A DNA stretch of 64,000 bases. It comes from Misgurnus anguillicaudatus (Eukaryota > Chordata > Actinopteri > Cypriniformes > Cobitidae). A program made the translations under genes and the position numbers. The stretch lies in assembly GCF_027580225.2 (NCBI RefSeq), contig NC_073351.2, forward strand, positions 7,420,501-7,484,500. Direction: 5' to 3'. Positions 14,701 to 26,700 of the stretch are shown here, in pieces (the first letter of the stretch is position 1; each line of letters opens with the position of its first letter). The notes beneath the pieces are model-generated. The model was not told the origin of the DNA. It saw only the letters and a program-made list of their open reading frames with translations, and made no database searches.

Positions 14701-17700
14701 CCAGGGTATTTTATCACGGCTTAGAACGCGTTTCAACCAATCAGAATGAAGAACCCAAACTGCCCGTTTTATAATAAAGCAATAATGTTTTCGACGCCAG
14801 TGCTGTTTTGTGACTGAGGCATTACTGAAGGGGTCACATTTTAATAAATTGTTTCACATTTAAAATAAGTTAATCTGTATAAACACTATCTATGACATTC
14901 TGTAGATTTCTACAAAAAATGAATTCAATGAAATTGTGTGTGTGTGTGTGTGTTCTCAGGAGAACCTTCAGGGCTACGTGCAGAAAGTTTTTACATCTAT
15001 TACACAATCTAGCTCCAGCTGTCCTCCTTTAATGTGTGACGTCTTCAGGTCACTCCGACAGCTCGCATCTAAACGCTTTCCAGGTATGGCATGAAGCATA
15101 CACAAACAAATGGCTTTCCTGTAGCTCACTTGCACTGTAAAGTGATATTTTTTAAGTGTGTGTGTGCAAAACTCAAAATATTAAGTGATGTTTACTTCAT
15201 TGTTTAACCAGTGTGCTAGAGCATGGCACAAAGGGAATGCACATACTCATAAAAATGTATGATGTCAATGCACTGTAAATCGCTTTGCATAAAAGCATCT
15301 GCTAAATGCATAAACAAATCAGTGCTCTTATTTAATCTCAAATTCAAACAAATGTGTTATTGCACATTCACTTTGCAATGCCCTACCCACAACATCATAG
15401 CATCCCAATAGCAGCATGCTTTTAACTAGTCAGAAAATATCTGCTAGCAACTACCCAAGGGCAAGCATTAGTTTTCTTTAGAAAATGTAAAAACCTGTGT
15501 TTTATTTATTAATTTCCTGACAGATTGTATTTGCTGAACACTAGGAGGAGCCAGAGACAAATGTCTACTAAATCTCTCTCTCTCTCTCTCGTTCTTTCTC
15601 TCTCATGTAGCCGATCCTCATGTGCAGTACTCGGCCGTCAGTAGTTTTATATTTCTGAGGTTTTTCGCAGTGGCCGTTCTCTCTCCGCACACGTTCCAGC
15701 TGCGTTCTCATCATCCTGTGAGTGTGAAACACAACCACATCACAGCCAACCTGTTGTAACAAACATGATTTACTTCCTTTATTTATCATGTGACTCATTT
15801 ATTAATGCAAGGAAACATGCGTGTTGAGACAGTCATGTCTTTTCTCAGAATGATAAGTCACATACAAATATCCAAAGTAGAGGTATGAAATATCACCGAA
15901 TAAAAATACGCTTATGGGAAATCTCTCTTTGAATTCCTCTCAGGACCCTGAAATTTCCCGTACACTAACTCTCATCTCTAAAACCATCCAGTCTTTGGGC
16001 AGCTGGGGGAGCCTTTCCAAGAACAAACTGGTACGTCAACTATTAGTCATATAATCCACAGCAAAACTTTGGTGTTTTCCAAAGTTTTCCCTGGCAGGGC
16101 TTTACCTTGATGGGTTTTATTTTCTGAAACTCCCCGTTGTTGTTTTTGTTCTGACCTTCTGAATTGTTTTTCTCCAGTCTAGCTTTAAAGAAACTTATAT
16201 GTACGATTTCTTCAAGTTATTCCAAGAAGACGAATGTATAGAAAAAGTAAAAAAGGTAAGTACAGCAAACTAACTCAAGTTGTAACACAGAAATGATTTT
16301 CTTTGTCATGTGACAGTCGATAGAGGTGAATGTCTGTGTCTCTCAGATGTAAAAATTCTTACAATGGAAGCCTATGAGAAAAAAACATTACACCAGATAA
16401 ACATTGAAATCCACACATTTACAACATAACTATTATGATTGGATCTCTAAAAAACGTAGTACTTACAAAGGCAAATTGCAGTAACTACCCCAATAAGTAA
16501 ACATTGCTGTAATATCTATGCAAAGCCACAAAATCTGCTAATTTTTATGTGATGCACACAAATATACCAGAAATGGATTTAATGTAAAACGTGTATATTA
16601 CTACTAAAAAGGACAACTTGAAAACACAAATTTCAAACATTTCTCTTTTGGATACATTAAAATGTGCATTAAAGCGCTCCTAACCTAAAAGCTGCACTTT
16701 TAAATGTGTTTCTAGCAGAAAATGTGTGTGCAGAAACATCTTGTTATTATACGAATCCATCTATTTTTTGTGTAATCTTCTTTAAACCACAACAGTCACA
16801 CAAAACAGGCTGTTGGGGATCTCCTATCAATGTGATGTCACAGTGATTACACCTCAGCCATAACTGCTTACAGACTCACTTCTGCCAGAGACACATGTTT
16901 TGATGTAGTCCAAAGCACATGTGCTCTACCCCCCTACTTTACATACGGGGAGGGGAACAGAAGCTTTCTTTTGTATTTAAAGAGACAAACACAAAAACAG
17001 CACGTTTTTCATTGCAGCCACAAATGGCCATGTTCAACATCGTATAATGAAAGATATGTGGTGTATTTTGAGCTGAAACTTTACAGACACATTCTGTGGA
17101 TACCAGAGACTATTTTTATATTTCTGAAAAAAACCTAGGTTAGGGGTCTTTTAACAAACATACAAGCTTTACATTTCTGTTTTTAAACCCTCTGGAACGT
17201 TTGGCCACTTAGATCTACATTGTACATTACTGTAAACATTTTTATTTTATTTTTATCGAAACAAAATTATTGTTTAATCAACAGCATGTCTCCACAGATG
17301 CTGTCCACAATGGTTAAAGGAATAGTTTACCCAAAAATAAAAATTTGCTGTTTATTTACTCATCAGGCCATCCAATATGTTGGTGAAATTTATCTTCAGT
17401 AGGACAATAAAGAAGATATTTTGCAAAAACCACAGTGCTCTGTGATTCATATAATGCAAGAAAACATGTACTGCCACTTTGCGTTAAAAAGGCAGATAAA
17501 TTGGTATTATTGTATATCCTTCCTTTGTATGTATTTCTAAGAAGTGCGCTTTACCCTCCTGCTTTATAGGTGGCGCTAAGAACAGGGTTCCCACGGGTCC
17601 TTGAAATCCATGAAAGTTTTTTGAATCTGGGGGAAAAAATTCAAGGCCATGGGAAGTTTTTGAAAATATACATACATATACAGGTCATCGAAAGTGCTTG

Positions 17701-20700
17701 AATCTATTTTATGCAGAAGTTTTCTGGAAAAAATCCATATTATTCCTTGTGTATTGTAGGATAATATCATAAAAATTCTACACTTTGTAAGCACACGTGC
17801 TGAACTATTCGCTTTAAATGCTTATATCTTCTGTATGCGAATGTTGATTCATACCAAAATTTAGCTTTTTTGCATAGTAGTATTTGACACATGAAACATC
17901 TCAGGTTAGGTATTTAACTGTTCCTGAGAAGGGAACGAGACGCTGCGTCTCACTTGCCATACTTCCTGCGTCCCTGTAATGCCGTCTTTGGCAAAATTTC
18001 AGATAGCGATATACTTCCTGGCTCCCGCGTCACCCTGTCTTTGTCATTAAGCCTCACCATTGGTTGAATTTGATATACACAAGGCGTCCCCAAATTGTCA
18101 CCGCAGTGACGCAGCACGAGTTCCCTCGAAAGGGAACTGTAACAATGTATCTTAAAAGGTAACACAATGTAACCTTGCTCTCACTTGAAATGTATCCCCA
18201 CATTTAGTCCTTGAATTTGAGGGTATTGGACCTGGAAAGTCCTTGAAAGGACCTTGAATTTGAAGTTGACTAAGGTGTGGGAACCTTGAATATTGTTGCA
18301 AATAACGCTAAAATTTCTTGCAAAATACGATCGATTGGCATTACATGACGTCAGTGGGTCACCAGGATTCGTAGGGATTATTTCTATATTCTGTATTTTT
18401 GAACTCTTACATCATCATACTCTTTTATATTACTTTACAAATCACAGAGCACTGCGGTTTCTGCAAAATGTCGTCTTTATTGTTCTACTGAAGTAAAAAT
18501 GTATCGGATGGCCTGAGGTAAGGCTGCTGCTTTTTCCGTTTCAAATAAAGATCACGATTGTTTCATGATTCTGTATGCCAACTAAACAAAATAACATATA
18601 ATTTACTAGAGGTTCTGATAAATTGCTGCAATCCCTTTAAAAATGTTTAATTGGTTTGAATTATTTCTTTTTAAAATCTGAAAGATTCATTAAATTACTA
18701 ATAAATATGTTTTATTAGGGGTTGAAAGAAGGTTTGCCATAGATCGTAGACATTAGGTAGCGTACACACCAAAGCGTTTATGCCGGCGTATGTTTTTAAT
18801 TGTTTCCAATAGAAGTGCCGCACTTGCAGCTTGCAGGTTTTGTCAGTGCTAAGTGGCGTCAATCTGCGTTTTTGCGGCACTCCGCGCAAAGCACTAAGAA
18901 TTTGGGTGAAATGCTCAGCTCATCAATGTCACTCGGCCATCCAATCACAGTGGAGGAGGGGCGGGAGCAATATCACAGCAACGGCGCATTATTCAACGAC
19001 TGATAAACAAAAAGGCAGAAAACGCAACCATCTGTTGGTTCTTGTCACATGACCTGCGGTGCACTTGCGGCATTCAAAAAAGTTGAAATGTTTTCGATGT
19101 GGTGCGGACAAGCCTGAAAAAAACAAGTGTGTCACAGCACATGCGCGTCGCGGCCGCGCTGCTCCCATTATGAACGCGCATGCCGCACCCCTACATTTAA
19201 AATAACGAACTTGAGTGCACAAAACATGCGAAATGTGAATCGCCCCTCATAAGTACCAAAACGCTTAGCCGAAAAAACGCTGGCAAGTGCCCACAGTCGG
19301 CATCAGCCTGCCATTTTCAGCTGCGTTTAAATGTTTTGGTGTATATGCCCCTTTAGTGTTCATATATAAACTGTAAACTAATACCCCAGTACTTCTGTGA
19401 TGATTTCAATATTTTAAATATATAATATAGAAAAGAATAATGATACTGTGTGGTTGAAAAGAGCTGTTTAAACCTATATATCAATATATTTGTTCATGTG
19501 GACAAGGCCTAAATCTCCCTGAATATTCTGCCTTCAGCTAATTTCTTCTGTCAATCTCTCTGTATTAGTTTTTAGATGAGATCTCCTCTAATGTCTCTAA
19601 GGAATCCAGCGGAGTGGAGGACTCATTTGTGTTGAAGGAGGGGTGAGTAAAAGACACCACAGTTCAAAGTCTGGTTATGTGATTTTTACTGCATTATAAA
19701 AGTCCAGGAAACCTAAAATTCTGTCAAATGCATATGATTGTTTAACAGAGAGGTACATAAACGGGCACAGGGCAGAAAACGGATAGGAAAGAAGAACTTT
19801 AAGAAACGCTGGTTACGTCTGACCAATCAGGAGCTGTCCTATCATAAGCAGAAAGGTGAGTGATCTCAGCTATGAAGACCATGATAAGAAACTTTCTGTT
19901 TGTGGGCAATCCTCCAGATCAGCTTTGAATTATGGCTGCCAAAATCCCAGAGACTTGTTTTTGCTGGCAGTGTTACATATAGCAAAGGTTATGTTGAAAA
20001 TACATGAACCAAGAGTCACAAATTATCTTTAAGCGCCAGTTCCCAGTCTCACATTCTTGTTTGTGTAGCTCCTGTTCGTGTAGTGTGGTCGGTCTGTTCT
20101 GGATGTGAAACAATCTGTTTCCCTTATTTGACTTATGCAATTGCATTTATGTCATGGGTGTGGACTTGTGTTCAATGGTGTAAACTTGTCTATTAAGCAA
20201 TGTGTCGAGTGCTTAGTATGTACTTGTATTTGTCACTTGAAATTGGTCACAGCGTGAATATTGTAAAGTAGCAGTGTTTTTGTTTTCAGTGGTTAGTGCC
20301 AGTATGCATAAAACAAGAGGGGGTTTGGCCAATACAATTCTGAGATAAGAAAGGGGAACTGGGGAAGCTAAGATATATTTATAGTTTTTAGCCTTTGAAA
20401 GATATGCAATGTATATGCTTTTTAATGTATTTTTTTATTTTTCACAAGTGTTCATCATTTTAATAAAAAGATCCAAATAACATAAAATAAAACAAATTTC
20501 TAGTTAAAATAATGAAGACTTTTTTTAGCACCGTTACACATTTTGTGTCTAAAAGCATGCAGAAAAATCGACTGCACGGTTTTCTTCCTTCTTTCTGAAG
20601 CGCTCTGGCACTTGCACTTCTGCAGCGTCCTCCATTGCTCAGCAAACATGAGTTCTCCATAGATCCAGTAATAAGTCTCCATGCATTGTTTCTTCTACTT

Positions 20701-23700
20701 GTGTCAAAACATTATAGCTGCTTGACAGATCATACAGCTCTGGGTAATATCCTTGTACAGCTATGAACAGGTGTTCCTCTATCTTGAGTTACGTAATGAT
20801 ACAATGCTTACATGATACAATATTGATAGGTAAAGGGTAAAGCTGCTTGTTTGACAAAACGGTCACATAAAAATACTACAAGAGCATTTCGAGGACTCGT
20901 ACGAAGAAGTGCATTTTGAATCGCTTTTGAGATACTTTGACATTATCCACCTGTCTGATCTTATGGCACCTCGTGAAGTTAGGCACACCTATATTCAACT
21001 GTCTGCGGTATAGAAGGGATACAGCAATGGCCAAAATCTGGATAAGCGCTGTTTTATCCTAATCCAACCCCCAAACCTAACCCTGAACCCAACATCTTGC
21101 GAGATTAAGGCTGTAGCTGTATCCCATCTATCCCATCCACACCTGGATAACAGAGCGTAACATACCTGTATAACAGAGTGTAACACACATGTATAACAGA
21201 GTGTAACGCACCTGTATAACAGAGCGTAATGCTAATTGATAAAATAACGTACTGCAAATTGATAAAAGAGTGTAATGCACCTGGCTAACAGAGTGTAACG
21301 CACCTGTATAACAGAGGGTAACGCACCTGTATAACAGAGCGTAACGCTAATTGATAAAATAACGTACTGCTAATTGATAAAAGAGTGTAATGCACCTGGA
21401 TAACAGAGTGTAACGCACCTGGATAACAGAGCGTAATGCACCTGTATAAAAGAGCGTAATGCTAAATGATAAAATAGAGTAACGCTAAATGATAAAATAG
21501 TGTAATGCACATGGATCACAGAGCGTTGATAAAAACCTGGATAAAAAATATAAATGGTCCTGGATAAGAGCGTAACGCATCTGAAAAACAGAGTATAACA
21601 CACCTGGATAACAGAGTGTAATGCACCTGGATAACAGAGTGTAATGCACCTGGATAACAGAGTGTAATGCACCTGAAAAACAGAGTGTAACGCACCTGAA
21701 AAACAGTGTAACGCACCTGAAAACAGAGTGTAAACACCTGGAGTGTAACACACTAGAACCCCTCTGACGGGACCAAGTGGACCAATCACAACACTTGTGG
21801 TCCGCGTAGAACTGACGCGCTGTAAAAATTTTTTGGCAAGGTGCACGTCAGGCTACACAGAGCTATGCACAGGCTACGGGTAACCTATGGCGTAGACCTT
21901 ATGCACGATTATAACATGGGCTTAACACGCCTGGATAAAGAGTGTCTCCAACCGCATGCTCGTTACAACCATGTCGCTCTCTATTTGAGCGTGCTTGCCA
22001 CACATCTACATGTAAAATAACGAATTTACGTGCACACAAAAATGACAAAATGTGAATGAACCCTTATAAAATGTTAGTAAATATACAGTAAGAAAAATTA
22101 TGGTATCTTCTGTAAACATTTCTGGTTGATGACACGTCTTTGTTTATTATCCATATTAAAGTCAACATTTCAAAAGAACTGATTCACAAAGATGAGTCAA
22201 ACTTTCTACATCTATTGGTATTAAGTAGTATTACATCTTTTAGCCTCTTATTTAAACTGAGGTTTAAATAAGAGGCTCTATCTCTTACGCTACTAGTCAA
22301 TACAAAAGAAACGAGAAGTAAACTTCCCTATTTACACTACATGATATTTATATTCTACATGATGTTTGAAGGGTTAATAAAAGTACATTGAATCATAACA
22401 ACATTCACAGTGTTAGTTAACATTATATAGCCAGCAAAATAGTAAAGAATGATTAATATTGAAATCTTTCACCCAGCACTATGGAGAACAGTCGAGCATA
22501 TTGACTGGTCATTACAAATTCTATCAGGTATGGACAAACAAATTTCATTCGATAAATCAGCTTGGCCGGTCCACTGGTGTATCATTACTGTAAATGTGAT
22601 GAAGTACATGCTGAAACACAGAAAAATATTTATAATGTTATCAAATTACTGCAAGTTCACAACTTTATAGCATTCCGACCATAATTCCCACAGTTCCTTT
22701 GAGTGAGCTGACTCTGAAACAAGAGACACAGAAATTCCCAAGATGTGACATAGATGTCAAGGTCACAAACTGCAGATCTGGGTGACCGGCATGATGAGTG
22801 TTAGTCTTGTTGTAAAAATAAACATCTTTAGGTGTTGTAATCTCACAGCATGGTGGTTTGACCTTTTTTCTGAGGGACTGTTGTTAGTTTCAGCAAGCGT
22901 TGGGTTATAAGACAACTGATATAAGCAGAGTGAGTCGGTTCAAGGGCAAAGTAAAGCTTTCTTTTCATTAGTAATATATTTTAAATCTATAAAGCTATTT
23001 AAACAAAACTTACTCTGTTTGTGAAATCCAGATTAAATCTCATAATCTAATGATGAGATGAGGAGCAGCAAAGTTTCATTTCACTCATTGATTTCATGTT
23101 GATTTCAATCTTTGACATTTAACCCCCGGTTTCAGAAATAAAGCAATAAATCTACAGGTCTGAAAACACCCTTAATTTAAAAAAAACTGAGTGAGAGAAA
23201 CTGATATTTGTAGCAATATCCAACAATACATTGTATGGGTCAAAATAATTAATGATTATTTAATGCCAAAAATCATTAGGATATTAAGTAAAAATCATGT
23301 TTCCAATTTTCCATAAATTTATCAAAAATTATCATTAGTAATATGTGTAGTTGCATGTAGTCCACAAAAGCCATTGTTTTATGTTGTTGCTGCTAAAACC
23401 GTCTATAAAAACTGGATTTTTAACTCTTTCCCGCCAGCGTTTAAAAAAAAATGCTAGCTAGCGGCAGCATTTTTATGATTTTCACAAAAATAAATGCCTT
23501 CCAGAAAATGTTCTTGTTTAAATACCGTATTTTCCGGACTATAAGTCGCTCCGGAGAATAAGTTGCATCATTCAAAAATGCGTCATTAAGACGAAATAAC
23601 ATATATAAGTCGCAGTGGACTACACGTTGCGTTTATTTAGAAAATTATTTCACAAAATCCAAGCCGAAGAACAGGCATTTAATCTGGAAAGGCAAGTTAT

Positions 23701-26700
23701 TCAACTAAACAATAGCAGACAGAACAGCAGGCTGAATAGATGTCTGTATGTTAAAAATAATATTATCAGTTATTTAAATGATAAATTATAGCATACAGAA
23801 CTTACCTGGAAGGTTGAATAGTCTAAATTAACCGAACAAGCCAACTAGCGTGAAATTTGCAGATTCGTCATTCCACATCACTGAATCCATTGAATTACAT
23901 AAATACAGAAGCAGCATATAGCGGACTCTCGCGGCTGTAGATGGTAATGTTGTCTCTTCCCTCATAAATGTCAAAATTAATTCATACTGACTTACAAGGC
24001 GCACCTGACTATAAGACGCAGCACTAGTCAAGTTATGAAAAAAAAACGCGGCTTATAGTCCGAAAACTACGGTATATAAACATACAATATATCAAATGAA
24101 AGAACAGACCCTCTGCTTTGAAAAAAAAACATCTCCATTTGAGGATCACCTGTCAAATATGGGTAGGTTTCTTCAAAAACGCTACAATATCAATGATCAA
24201 AAAGCTACAATAATTGCATTTTGGTAAAGGAATTTCACAAACAGAATTTTTACTGTTTTTGGATCAGTGGAAGCTTCAGTGTTTTATAAGTTGGGTAAGA
24301 GCGCCACCTAGCAGATAATAGCGGAAATATGGATTGCCATAAAAACTCTCTAAATGCAATTTGTTTAACAATGTTTCTTATTGGGATTTTACCTTAAGCT
24401 CAGCTGTTGCTAGCAACATCAAGATCATGGGTTTGAATCCTACTGAAAGCACTCATAAAGTAAATCGCTTTGGTTCAAAGCATCTGCCCAATGCATAATG
24501 TCAATCTAATATAGAGAGATTCAGTATTTGATAGTGTTAAATGTCAAACCGCTATTTTTTTTATCTTTGCCCTTTTATAATAGGAAGTTAAAAGCCATTC
24601 CTTTCTGCCACAGTAGTTTATGGCTCCATTGAAATACTGCTAAAATGTCTATTACAAAGTAAGAAATAAGATTAAAAAGAAAGTTATTTTATGCATATAT
24701 TATGAATAGCAAATGCATTTTAAAGTAATATTAGGGACCTTTTTATATATATAAAGCAAAATCAGCATTCAGGACTGGAAAATGATTTACTGATAATGTA
24801 AATGTTTCATTGGAAAGTCAAGCATACTGATATAAAAATAATTCAAACCTTGCAGACGTTAGTAAAGAAAAGCATTTCAAAGAAGAATCTCTGACATCTC
24901 TCAAACCAGCTGAAAGCATTTGTCTGTGTGTTGCTATGGTTCTCAGGCATTTGCATATTTTGGCTGTGCTGTGGTAAAAATATTGTACATCAGCAGAAGT
25001 GATAAAAATAGGAGTTTGTCAAATATGTAAAATGTGCATGAGAAACAACCGTGTGTGTTTGTATTGGCGTGGACGGGCGGGTGTGCTATCATCTCTTTGG
25101 GTCAAGGGTCATCACAAGATTCTTGAGCAAATGTAGTGTTTGTTTAAGAGCCACAATCTCCAGATGTTGTGTCCGTGTTACCCGCTCTGTAATTGCCTGC
25201 TATTGTAAATTCATTTCATAGTGTTGCTGATAAAGTGTGATTTTTATGTGAATGTCTGTTTGTTTTTGTCCAGGGAAAGAAGCATTGTGCACCATTCCTG
25301 TAAAAAACATCCTCGGCGTGGAGAAACTAGAAGAAAGTGCCTTTAACCGCAAAAACGTGAGTATTTAACAATGAGGTTTGTGCAGTGCATATTCCCAATG
25401 GTCAATATTCTGATAAAGTGTGTACCTTAAATGCACTTGTAATCGTTTAAAGGTGACGTATCATGAAAATCGGACTCTTCCATATTTAAAGGGGCCATGG
25501 CACAAGACTTTTTTAAGATGTCAAATAAATCTTTGGTGTCCCCAGAGCACATATGTGAAGTTTTAGCCCAAAATACCATAAAAATAATTTATTGTAGTAT
25601 GTTATAGAATCCCACTTTGTAGGTGTGTGCAAAAATTTGCCGTTTTAGGTGTGTCCTTTAAAATGCAAATGAGTGGTTTGTTGCAATTGAAACTCAATTG
25701 TGCTGTGAATTATTTTCTCTTTTCTTTTTCTCTGCACTAAATGGCAGTGCTGTGATTGGATAGTGCAGATTAAGGGGTGGTATTATTATAATAAGAGCTC
25801 CTTATGACATCACAAGTGGAACCAAATTTCAACGACCTATTTTATCATGTTCTTGTAGAGAATGGTTTACCAAAACTAAGTTACTGGGTTGATCTTTTTC
25901 ACATTTTCTAGGTTGATAGAAGCACTGGGGACCCAATCATAGCACTTAAACATGAAAAAAGTCAGATTTTTATGCCATGGCCCCTTTAAGTGCTATAATT
26001 GGGTCCCCAGTGCTTCTATCAACCTAGAAATTTAAAAAAGATCAACCCAATAACTTAGTTTTGGTAAATCATTCTCTGAAATTCTCATGTGATAATAGGT
26101 CATTAGTATTTGGCTCCCCTTGTGATGTCAGAAAGGGATAATACTGCCCCTTAATCTGCACTATTCAACCACCATTATGGCGATCAGTGTTTGCATTTCA
26201 TCAGCTCATTAGCATTTTTAAAGGACACGCCCAAAAACATTGCACATTTTTGCTCACACCTACAAAACGGTAATTTAAACATGTTATAATAAATTATCTG
26301 TGAGGTATTTTGAGCTAAATCTTTACATATGTACTCATATTTGACATCTTAAATTGTAAATTGTCCCCCTCAATGAAATTTCTCATATTTGTGTCCAGAT
26401 GTTTCAGGTAATCCATTCAGAGAAGCCTCTATACGTTCAGGCGGGGAACTGTGTGGAGGCCAACAGTTGGATAGAGTTGTTAAGTCAGGTCAGTCGCTGT
26501 AACCCGGGCAGACTCAGTGTGTTTCACCCCTCCGCTTACGTCAATGCGTCCTGGTTATGCTGCAAGGAAGCGAACGAGAACGCCCCGGGCTGCAAACCCT
26601 GCACAGCGTAAGATATTTTATTAACTGAATGTATGAGAGGTGGGCAGGGAATTTGCATTTGGTTTATGTTTAAACATGAACACATAACTCTTAGTTTTAT

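Larger units (their letters stand above)
11670..14770. mobile_element. Composite transposon block filling rasa2 intron 11651-14959
   Basis: The left end TTCTGATTGGTCAG and TTTATGATAAAACAC are inverted at the right (GTATTTTATCACGG and ACCAATCAGAATG). Inside are a CAATAAG-armed fold-back at 12511-12660, a CTCTTTCCC..CAGCG repeat at 12903-13210 and the element at 13356-14634. No gene was found. Confidence 0.55.
10357..16255 (+). other. rasa2: rasa2 exons for the catalytic RasGAP domain
   Basis: Seven exons (10357-10511 through 16178-16255) encode the GTPase-activating domain. The arginine-finger segment reads [12 protein letters not shown], with the finger Arg at fragment residue 222 (residue 1 = Ile at 935). 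The second family signature, [16 protein letters not shown], carries the FLR triad at residues 334-336. The segment [19 protein letters not shown] follows and holds the GSWG insert that separates RASA2 from RASA3. All catalytic landmarks are intact, so a working GAP is expected. The longest intron here, 11651-14959, is filled by several repeats. Confidence 0.93.
17309..18530. mobile_element. Outer fold-back element of a three-level nest
   Basis: The left arm (CTTCAGTAGGACAATAAAGA, CACAGTGCTCTGTGATTCAT) recurs inverted at 18430-18515 (AATCACAGAGCACTGCGG, TTTATTGTTCTACTGAAG). The AGGCCATCC word near 17368 is inverted near 18508. The element at 17584-18286 lies between the arms. Confidence 0.75.
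19569..26607 (+). other. rasa2: rasa2 exons for the PH domain and Btk zinc motif
   Basis: Exons 19569-19642, 19749-19855, 25274-25356 and 26399-26607 encode a pleckstrin-homology domain (from about fragment residue 434) followed by a Btk motif. The PH start has the basic phosphoinositide-binding pattern [18 protein letters not shown], with the usual C-terminal Trp in ANSWIELL. The zinc motif has H541, C552, C553 and C563, exactly the H-x10-CC-x9-C spacing of Tec-kinase and GAP1 proteins. In mammalian GAP1m this module binds PIP3 or inositol tetrakisphosphate and recruits the protein to membrane. The intron at 19856-25273 holds a minisatellite and several elements. Confidence 0.93.

Noticed and set aside
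21370..21846. 158-codon minus frame rich in [13 protein letters not shown] repeats
   Set aside because: It is a translation of the 23-bp minisatellite in changing frames.
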